From NCBI GenBank assembly GCA_020347545.1, contig CP070731.1, forward strand, positions 1,458,317 to 1,469,909: DNA of 11,593 nt. Reading direction: 5' to 3'. The stretch comes from Flavobacteriaceae bacterium (GTDB lineage Bacteria > Bacteroidota > Bacteroidia > Flavobacteriales > Flavobacteriaceae). The position numbers and the translations under genes are program-made. Positions 6,307-11,593 of the stretch are shown here, one piece after another (position 1 is the stretch's first letter; every line of letters begins with the position of its first letter). The notes under the pieces are model-generated. The model was not told where the DNA came from. It saw nothing but the letters and a program-made list of their open reading frames with translations, and did not search any database.

Positions 6307-7884
6307 ATGAAGCATCTTATTCATATGACGATAATTTTTCTCGTGTTGATTTTCTATGCCTGCGAAGTTCCTAAAAAAGAGGATACAAAGGAAATATCCT
6401 CTGAACTCCCTCGTGTAGCCATTGCCGGGCTTGCCATAGAGTCGAGTACTTTTTCACCTGCTTTAACCCATGAAGAAGCGTTTCACGCAAGATCCGGAGA
6501 ATCTGTTTTTGACTATTATCCTTTTATGTCTGAAGATTCCATCAACAGGAAAAGAGCCATTTGGTTTCCCACAATTAAAGGTCACGCTTTACCCGGAGGA
6601 AAGGTAACTCGCGAAGCTTACGAGTCACTCATGGGAAAAACCATTGAAATGCTTAAAGAGAATCTTCCTTACGACGGTCTTTTCTTTGATATTCACGGGG
6701 CAATGAGCGTGGAAGGGATGGATGACCCTGAAGGAGATATGATTTCAAGGGTCAGAAAGGTTGTTGGAGATAAAACCATCATCTCCACTTCTATGGATCT
6801 TCATGGCAACGTATCAAGGAGACTTGCCGAGGAAAGTGACTTGATAACTTGCTATAGAATGGCTCCACATGAAGATGCGATCGAATCTAAAAAAAGAGCC
6901 CTGGATAATTTGCTTGAGCGCCTTGAGAAGGATTTGGGAAAACCTAAATACAAAGCGTGGATACCCGTTCCTATTTTATTACCCGGCGAAAAAACAAGTA
7001 CGAGGATTGAACCCGGAAAAAGTTTATACGCCAAAGTAGACCCGATCACAAAAAGGGAAGGTGTTGTTGATGCGGCAATCTGGATCGGATACGCATGGGC
7101 GGATGAACCCAGAAATCACGCCGTGGTCATGGTGACTGGAGATGATAAAGAAGCTGTTGCAGAGAGTGCCGAAGAATTGGCCCAAAGTTTTTGGGATGTC
7201 AGAAATAAATTTGTTTTTGTGGCTCCTGTAGCCACACTGGAACAGAGCATTAACAAGGCGCTGTTAAGTAAAAATATTCCTTATATCATTAGTGACATGG
7301 GGGATAACCCAACTGCAGGGGGAGCAGGAGATGTTACCTGGACCCTTCATGAGATTTTTAAGCGAAAGGAATTCCGGACAGAACAGGGTAAAACTCTTAT
7401 TTATGCTTCAATTCCCGGGCCTGAATTGGTCGAATTGGCATTGAAGGCCGGAGTGGGTGCAGAAATTGAAGGTTATGCAGGGGCGGCGGTAGATGATCGT
7501 TATGCACCTCCTGTGAAATTGAAAGGAACAGTGACTGCCATTAAAAAGGGCGACAAAGATGCGGAGGTGGAAGTGGTTGTTAAGGTGGGAAGCGTATCTG
7601 TAATAGTTACAAAAAAAAGAAAACCTTATCATAAGGAAAGTGATTTTACGGAACTGGACCTTAAACCGCGTGAAGCGGATATTTTAGTAGTTAAGATAGG
7701 TTATCTTGTGCCGGAATTATATAATATGAGAGCAGACTGGGTAATGGCATTAACCCCTGGAGGTGTTGATCAGGATTTAAGCAGACTTGATTATAAAAGG
7801 ATTGTCAGGCCGATGTTTCCTCTAGATCCTGAAATGGAACAACCCGACCTTTCAGCGCGATTGATTCCTGTCTCAGGGTCTTGA
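6307..7884 (+). CDS. M81-family (MlrC-like) metallopeptidase, lipoprotein form
   Basis: This 525-aa protein matches the MlrC/M81 family (microcystinase C-like; N-terminal DUF1485-type domain and C-terminal MlrC domain). Recognisable blocks are ESSTFSP (45-51), DIHGAM (128-133, H130), DDPEGD (139-144), MDLHGN (163-168, H166), APHED (186-190, H188) and DMGDNPTAGGAGD (330-342). D164, H166 and H188 are the likely zinc-site residues by family pattern. MlrC of sphingomonads hydrolyses linearised microcystin products, but most homologues have unknown substrates, possibly small peptides or amides. A lipobox (LIFYAC, Cys19) predicts a membrane-anchored protein facing the periplasm, and the residue after the Cys is Glu. 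It is a single-gene unit between the terminator at 6124 and the hairpin at 7910. Confidence 0.9.
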   Translation: MKHLIHMTIIFLVLIFYACEVPKKEDTKEISSELPRVAIAGLAIESSTFSPALTHEEAFHARSGESVFDYYPFMSEDSINRKRAIWFPTIKGHALPGGKVTREAYESLMGKTIEMLKENLPYDGLFFDIHGAMSVEGMDDPEGDMISRVRKVVGDKTIISTSMDLHGNVSRRLAEESDLITCYRMAPHEDAIESKKRALDNLLERLEKDLGKPKYKAWIPVPILLPGEKTSTRIEPGKSLYAKVDPITKREGVVDAAIWIGYAWADEPRNHAVVMVTGDDKEAVAESAEELAQSFWDVRNKFVFVAPVATLEQSINKALLSKNIPYIISDMGDNPTAGGAGDVTWTLHEIFKRKEFRTEQGKTLIYASIPGPELVELALKAGVGAEIEGYAGAAVDDRYAPPVKLKGTVTAIKKGDKDAEVEVVVKVGSVSVIVTKKRKPYHKESDFTELDLKPREADILVVKIGYLVPELYNMRADWVMALTPGGVDQDLSRLDYKRIVRPMFPLDPEMEQPDLSARLIPVSGS

Positions 7885-7909
7885 TTTCTGTAGTAAGTTA
7901 AACGGTAAA

Positions 7910-7933
7910 ACCAGTTGCCTTCGGGCAACTGGT
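7910..7933 (+). terminator. TTCG-capped hairpin after the M81-family gene
   Basis: ACCAGTTGCC (7910-7919) pairs perfectly with GGCAACTGGT (7924-7933) around TTCG, closed by C-G: a very stable cUUCGg tetraloop in RNA. It lies 25 bp after the stop but has no T-run behind it (ATCCAGG follows). It may end transcription poorly or instead define and protect the mRNA 3' end. Confidence 0.6.
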
Positions 7934-8032
7934 ATCCAGGGGAAAATAAGCGATATGTTTCTAATACAGCTTTTTTTTCAAATTTTGTCAAGAACGATTC
8001 ATGTAATATGAATCTGATGTAACAAAGAATAG

Positions 8033-8155
8033 TTAAAGTCTTGATTCAAACTTCTGAACCTTTTTTTCTTTTAATTCGTTTCGACGAATTCGCATTTCAA
8101 TTTTCTTCAGAAAACTTTTAATTTCTTCTCTGCTCGGGGAATGAATTTGTAACAT
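8033..8155 (-). CDS. Candidate 40-aa small protein, basic and helical
   Basis: Read leftward from the ATG at 8155-8153 to TAA at 8035-8033, the frame encodes 40 residues: MLQIHSPSREEIKSF, then LKKIEMRIRRNEL, then a Lys/Glu-rich tail. The pattern SREEIKSFLKKIE looks like an amphipathic helix with an N-cap, typical of real protein, and the ORF is too short for usual gene finders. It would be a cytoplasmic basic peptide. I see no convincing ribosome-binding site or promoter, which is common in this phylum but leaves the call open. It is 109 bp downstream of a second 40-codon ORF on the same strand. I do not recognise a family. It could also be chance. Confidence 0.4.
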   Translation of the reverse strand: MLQIHSPSREEIKSFLKKIEMRIRRNELKEKKVQKFESRL

Positions 8156-8264
8156 AGCAAGGTGTTTATGTCTTAGTGTAACCTAAGAGTTAAAGTAAAC
8201 ATGTTATATAAATTACCTTCTAAAATGACGCCGCACAAGCAGTTGATCCGGTCTTGATTTAAGT

Positions 8265-8387
8265 TTATTTCTCTGTATTTTTTGGGAAGTCAATCTCCAA
8301 TTTAGAAAGTTGAGTATCCAGTTCGAGAAGAAAAACCTTTAGCTCTAAAGAATGGATGAGCAAATCCTTGTACTTTACCTTTTTCAT
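8265..8387 (-). CDS. Candidate 40-aa small protein, Leu/Lys-rich helix
   Basis: Read leftward from the ATG at 8387-8385 to TAA at 8267-8265, the frame encodes 40 residues: MKKVKYKDLLIHSLELKVF, then LLELDTQLSKLEIDFPKNTEK. The heptad-like spacing of Leu, Ile and Val with Lys/Glu between suggests an amphipathic or coiled-coil helix followed by a short polar tail. It has the same length (123 nt with stop) as the ORF at 8033-8155 and the same strand. An in-frame TGA lies nine codons upstream, so the ATG is the natural start. The 11-bp sequence overlapping its start codon (TTGCTATTTAT on the minus strand) is repeated 47 bp further upstream. Function unknown; expression is not shown by the sequence alone. 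Confidence 0.42.
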   Translation of the reverse strand: MKKVKYKDLLIHSLELKVFLLELDTQLSKLEIDFPKNTEK

Positions 8388-8443
8388 AAATAGCAAAATT
8401 CTTTTTTTGATTCAATATCCAATGGATAAAAAATAAATAGCAA
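8386..8443. repeat. 11-bp direct repeat at the start of the small minus-strand ORF
   Basis: ATAAATAGCAA occurs at 8386-8396 and again at 8433-8443, 47 bp apart. The first copy covers the start codon of the 40-aa ORF and its immediate leader. It could be an operator pair, a remnant of local duplication, or chance in AT-rich DNA. Confidence 0.3.
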
Positions 8444-8555
8444 TTGATACATATAACGTTTGAATTGCATCCTTAGTATAGAAGATTCTTTTTAGACGTA
8501 TTATTTAAAATTGATTAACTTTAGACAAGAATAACAAAAGTGAAAGCCCCTCTTT

Positions 8556-9650
8556 ATGATAAAATCTTTACCCTACCTATTTTGTATTTTTACTTTTATT
8601 GGTTTTTCCCAGGATTTTTCCCGGCTAACCTATTTAAGCGATGACGTAGCCGAGACGTCCGGGCTTATTCATTTTAGTGACAGATTAATTACCCATAATG
8701 ACTCGGGAGGAATGAATGCTTTGTATGAAATTAGTACAGAAAACGGAAACGTGTTGCGGACCGTTGAGGTTGAGAATGCTTCTAATGTAGATTGGGAAGA
8801 TATTTGTCAAGACAATGAATTTATTTATGTTGGAGATTTCGGAAATAATAACGGGGATCGAAAGAATCTTCGGGTATATAAGATTTCCAAGGATGATTAT
8901 TTGAGTTCGAATAGTGTTGTTGCCGGGATTATTGACTTTTCTTATGGAGATCAGAATGATTTCGAAAGCTCACCCAATGATACTAATTTTGATGCTGAGG
9001 CTTTAATAGCATTCGGTGAGGATCTTTTTATTTTTACAAAAAACTGGGTAGATCAGAGAACGAATATCTACAAACTTTCTAAAGCACCAGGCACCTACGA
9101 GATTCAGCGAATCGATGAATTTAATCCTTCGGGCCTTATAACAGGAGGCACTTACAATTCCGGCTCCAATAAGGTTCTTCTGACAGGCTACTCAGGGATC
9201 AGGGCGTTTTTAATTGAATTATCGGGCTTTTCAGACGGTATTTTTTCAAATGGCACGATAGAGAAAAATACGCTGAACATACCTTTAAGTGAATCCTTCC
9301 AGACCGAAGCGATTGCCTATTCGGATGCATCACAGCATTTTATTAGTGCAGAAAAGAATGCACTCGGAGATGCAGCCCTTTATTCATTAATTACAGAGAC
9401 ACTGAGCGTGGAAGATTATGATCTAATTGCAAATAAAGTCTTTCCAAATCCGGCTAAGGATTTCCTGCATGTGGATGACCGGTTTTATTCCGGGAAAATT
9501 GAGATCTACAGCATACTTGGTGAAAAGGTTTTTGAACATGATATTATCGATAATAAGCCCTTAAATATTTCTGATCTGGCTCCGGGAGTCTATATTTTAA
9601 GGCTTTCAAATGAAAACAGCTCGGAAAGTATGAAGTTCATAAAAGAATGA
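8556..9650 (+). CDS. Secreted beta-propeller-like protein with T9SS type A sorting domain
   Basis: This 364-aa protein has a Sec signal peptide (1-19, ending GFSQ) and a body of about 270 aa. The body carries repeated strand motifs such as THNDSGG (46-52), NVDWEDI (77-83) and VGDFGNNNGDR (92-102), followed by further Asp/Asn/Gly turns. This fits a beta-propeller-like secreted family common in Bacteroidota, whose function I cannot name; the Asp/Asn loops could bind calcium. The last 70 residues are a T9SS type A C-terminal signal: VFPNPAKDFLHV (295-306), KIEIYSILGEKV, ISDLAPGVYILRL and final KFIKE. The protein should therefore cross the outer membrane through the type IX machinery and be attached to the surface or released. 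The PhoX-like gene starts 125 bp downstream. Confidence 0.88.
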   Translation: MIKSLPYLFCIFTFIGFSQDFSRLTYLSDDVAETSGLIHFSDRLITHNDSGGMNALYEISTENGNVLRTVEVENASNVDWEDICQDNEFIYVGDFGNNNGDRKNLRVYKISKDDYLSSNSVVAGIIDFSYGDQNDFESSPNDTNFDAEALIAFGEDLFIFTKNWVDQRTNIYKLSKAPGTYEIQRIDEFNPSGLITGGTYNSGSNKVLLTGYSGIRAFLIELSGFSDGIFSNGTIEKNTLNIPLSESFQTEAIAYSDASQHFISAEKNALGDAALYSLITETLSVEDYDLIANKVFPNPAKDFLHVDDRFYSGKIEIYSILGEKVFEHDIIDNKPLNISDLAPGVYILRLSNENSSESMKFIKE

Positions 9651-9710
9651 TTTTTTATCTTGATACAAGGGTTGAGAGAATTGCAATAGATAAGAAATAT
9701 AATAATTATT

Positions 9711-9727
9711 GTATTTTTATAAAATAC
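9711..9727 (+). repeat. Small AT hairpin between the propeller and PhoX-like genes
   Basis: GTATTTT (9711-9717) pairs with AAAATAC (9721-9727) across TAT. With no GC and no T-run it is a poor terminator. The overlapping TATTTTTA (9712-9719) is a one-mismatch -7 element but has no TTG at the right spacing. The two genes may be co-transcribed or the downstream one may have its own promoter; the sequence does not decide. Confidence 0.25.
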
Positions 9728-9775
9728 TGAAAATCAAAAGCAAACAATAGTTCAGTTTGAAAACCCGTTTTAGCT

Positions 9776-11593
9776 ATGAAAAATCTGGTTCCCCTCATCC
9801 TGTATTTTTCCTTTACCCTTTTGGGGTATGGTCAACACGTCAGTGACTTTGAATCACTGACCGAAGAAGGCCAGGATTCGAGGTTCAATTTACCCGACTC
9901 ACATACCTTTCAAATCCTTTTTGACACTCAGGATTTCCTGGATTTAGGTGGCGTTATTCCTGAAAATTGGTCTGGCCCAAATCTGGATTTTGCTGGATAT
10001 GTTCCCAGAGACGGGAGCAGCAGGTACGGATATCTTTCAATCAATTCTGAAATTGCACCAGGAGCCGTAACCATTCTTGATATAGAGTTTGATGATAAAT
10101 TGGGACAATGGAATGTAGATGGTTCTGAACTGGTGGATTTTTCATATGATTTTCCATTTGAATTTGCCACGGCTGCGAATTGTTCGGGAACCGTTACCCC
10201 ATGGAATACGATTATATCATGTGAAGAGTACACAAGTATTGAATTGGAAGCAGATCCAGATTATCCCTTTATTATTTCGAGAGATTTGAATTTAGACGGC
10301 TACGATGATTTTGGTTGGGCGATTGAAATTGATCCTGCAACAAAAAAAATAATCAATCAAAAAGGAGGAAGGAATGACAAAGACAAACTCTGGGCAATGG
10401 GAAATTTTAAGCATGAAAATGCGGTAATAAGAGCGGATCAGCGAACGGTTTATCAAGGCGCGGATGCGGCATATATCAACAATGATCCAACAAATGGGGG
10501 TGATGGCTATCTGTTCAAATTTGTGGCCTCGAATCCGAAAGATCTTAGTGAGGGAGAATTATATGTTTACAAAGGAGACAAAAAAACGAATCATGAATGG
10601 GTAAAACTTGCCAATGACACTCAGGAAAATCAAAACTCAACTCTTGCACAATGTAAAGCTTTAGATGCTACGCCCTTCGGTGGAATTGAAGATGTAGAAA
10701 TAAACCCAAAGGACAGTCTAATCTATTTTGCGGTAAAAAGAGAGACAATTGGAGACATCATTAACAAAGGAGTCATTTTTAGATTTAAGGATACAGGTGC
10801 GGGGATTGAAAATTTTGACATATACGCAGGAGGCAACAGCATTTATGACGGTGTTGAATGGGGCAAAGGAAACGATAATCTGGTTTTTGATGATAAGGGT
10901 AATTTATGGGTAGCTCAGGATGGTGGCGACAACTATATTTGGGTGGTTGAAGACGGGCATACTGAAATCAACCCTAAGGTTAAAATTTTTGCACGTACAC
11001 CTTTGGGAAGCGAACCTACGGGCTTGACTTTTACACCGGACCACAAATATATCTTTATGTCTATTCAGCATCCTAGTTCTTCCAATGAAGCGAATCAGAT
11101 TGATGCCTTGGGTAATTCTGTGAACTTTGATCAGGATGTTACTTTGGTTATCGCAAGAAAAGAAAATTTGAATTATCAGGTTAAAGATCCAGTTGATGAA
11201 ATTATGATATCTCAGTATTATCACGACGCGGATAGTGGAAGTAAATGGATCGAAATCAAGAATATCTCAGGAACTTATCTTTACGAATCAAGTTATTATT
11301 TGAACTTATACGATGGTGCTACCTTTAATGCGAATTCACCGGGTGAACCGGCAGCCATACAGGCCATTCCGGCAATGGAAATCGATGAAGTTCTTCTTTT
11401 TAAAAATGACGGAGCTCTTATTCCTGAGGCATCGCACCTGGGAATAGAGAATCCGATGGTAAGTGCTGTATGTAATTTTGATGGTGATGACCTTATTTTT
11501 ATTTCCTCAACACCAGGAAATTTAAAATATAACAATCGGAGGGATTTTTTAGGAACAACCTCCCCAAATACATCTTGGGGTCAAAACTCAATT
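9776..11593 (+). CDS. PhoX/DUF839-family phosphatase-like protein with lamin-tail-like C-terminus (3' end outside window)
   Basis: An ATG at 9776 opens a frame with no stop to the window edge (606 codons). MKNLVPLILYFSFTLLGYGQ is a Sec-type signal peptide without the twin arginine usual in PhoX. Family blocks follow in order: NCSGTVTPWNTIISCEEY (135-152; C136, C149, E150, E151), MGNFKHENA (H213, E214), VYQGAD (226-230), IEDVEINP (E305, D306), LVFDDKGNLWVAQDGG, and EPTGLTFTPD (413-422) leading to IQHP (430-433). PhoX enzymes are calcium- and iron-dependent phosphomonoesterases that free phosphate from organic esters outside the cytoplasm. Some positions differ here (PWNT for PWGT, QGAD for MGDD), so activity is not certain. 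From about 472 a second region (MISQYYHDADSGSKWIEIKN) resembles a lamin-tail domain. A T9SS sorting domain may follow beyond the window. Confidence 0.88.
   Translation, partial: MKNLVPLILYFSFTLLGYGQHVSDFESLTEEGQDSRFNLPDSHTFQILFDTQDFLDLGGVIPENWSGPNLDFAGYVPRDGSSRYGYLSINSEIAPGAVTILDIEFDDKLGQWNVDGSELVDFSYDFPFEFATAANCSGTVTPWNTIISCEEYTSIELEADPDYPFIISRDLNLDGYDDFGWAIEIDPATKKIINQKGGRNDKDKLWAMGNFKHENAVIRADQRTVYQGADAAYINNDPTNGGDGYLFKFVASNPKDLSEGELYVYKGDKKTNHEWVKLANDTQENQNSTLAQCKALDATPFGGIEDVEINPKDSLIYFAVKRETIGDIINKGVIFRFKDTGAGIENFDIYAGGNSIYDGVEWGKGNDNLVFDDKGNLWVAQDGGDNYIWVVEDGHTEINPKVKIFARTPLGSEPTGLTFTPDHKYIFMSIQHPSSSNEANQIDALGNSVNFDQDVTLVIARKENLNYQVKDPVDEIMISQYYHDADSGSKWIEIKNISGTYLYESSYYLNLYDGATFNANSPGEPAAIQAIPAMEIDEVLLFKNDGALIPEASHLGIENPMVSAVCNFDGDDLIFISSTPGNLKYNNRRDFLGTTSPNTSWGQNSI

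Larger units (their letters stand above)
7885..8555. other. 670-bp AT-rich gap with hairpins, two tiny minus-strand ORFs and repeats
   Basis: No long ORF occupies this stretch. It holds the TTCG hairpin (7910-7933), a 7-bp inverted repeat GATTCAT/ATGAATC (7996-8014), two minus-strand 40-codon ORFs (8033-8155 and 8265-8387), an inverted repeat CTTAG/CTAAG (8172-8187), and an 11-bp direct repeat ATAAATAGCAA (8386-8396 and 8433-8443). I see no tRNA, riboswitch or mobile-element ends. The promoter of the gene at 8556 should be at the right end; TAACTTTA at 8516-8523 is a one-mismatch -7 element. Confidence 0.6.

Noticed and set aside
7791..7991. Minus-strand ORF overlapping the 3' end of the M81-type gene
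   Set aside because: TTG start, and more than half of it is antisense to a well-supported gene and crosses the hairpin at 7910-7933.
7996..8014. Inverted repeat GATTCAT/ATGAATC as a terminator of the small minus-strand ORF
   Set aside because: The AT-rich 7-bp stem has no adjacent T-run in the leftward direction, so it is too weak to call.
8073..8090. Hairpin AATTCGT-TTCG-ACGAATT
   Set aside because: It lies inside the 8033-8155 ORF and is short and AT-rich; no regulatory role can be supported.
7885..8555. Search for tRNA, riboswitch, CRISPR or insertion-sequence ends in the gap
   Set aside because: No cloverleaf, no regular spaced repeats, no terminal inverted repeats and no transposase fragments were seen.
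9928..10233. Minus-strand 101-codon ORF
   Set aside because: Antisense to the N-terminal part of the PhoX-like protein, including its NCSG...CEE motif.
10904..11224. Minus-strand 106-codon ORF
   Set aside because: Entirely antisense inside the PhoX-like frame, whose family motifs lie in the same DNA.

Overview
This window looks like chromosome from a Bacteroidota member, most likely a flavobacterium-like marine or environmental lineage. The evidence is AT-rich DNA with A/T-rich leaders and no clear Shine-Dalgarno sequences, promoter matches to the TTG / TAnnTTTG pattern, many lipoproteins, a type A C-terminal sorting domain of the type IX secretion system (T9SS), and families common in this phylum (DUF4468, a large MscS channel, exported sugar-isomerase-fold proteins). 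I see no tRNA, rRNA, CRISPR array, transposase or phage gene.

Left part (1-990): a leftward small secreted protein of unknown function (60-515). It is followed at the left edge by what may be the first 13 codons of another leftward gene. Divergent from it is a 95-aa lipoprotein (703-990). Middle-left (1191-4328): a DUF4468-type exported protein and, 39 bp downstream, a large MscK-like mechanosensitive channel with a signal peptide, a helical periplasmic domain, about 11 membrane helices and an MscS pore helix; they are probably co-transcribed.

Middle (4512-7884): three separate rightward genes. They encode an exported xylose-isomerase-like TIM-barrel protein closed by a terminator, a lipoprotein with a short collagen-like Gly-X-Y stretch (its own good promoter, then a strong terminator), and a lipoprotein of the M81/MlrC metallopeptidase family followed by a stable TTCG hairpin.

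Gap (7885-8555): about 670 bp that looks empty at first sight but holds two minus-strand ORFs of exactly 40 codons each, with protein-like, charged helical sequences. They are the least explained content of the window.

Right part (8556-11593): a secreted, probably beta-propeller protein with a T9SS sorting domain, then a PhoX/DUF839-type phosphatase-like protein. The latter starts at 9776 and is open through the right edge (606 codons seen), with a Sec-type signal peptide and a lamin-tail-like C-terminal region.

Every recognisable full-length protein carries an export signal, so the window is a cluster of envelope and secreted functions rather than one pathway. The only pairs with a contextual link are DUF4468/MscK-like channel and T9SS propeller/PhoX-like protein.
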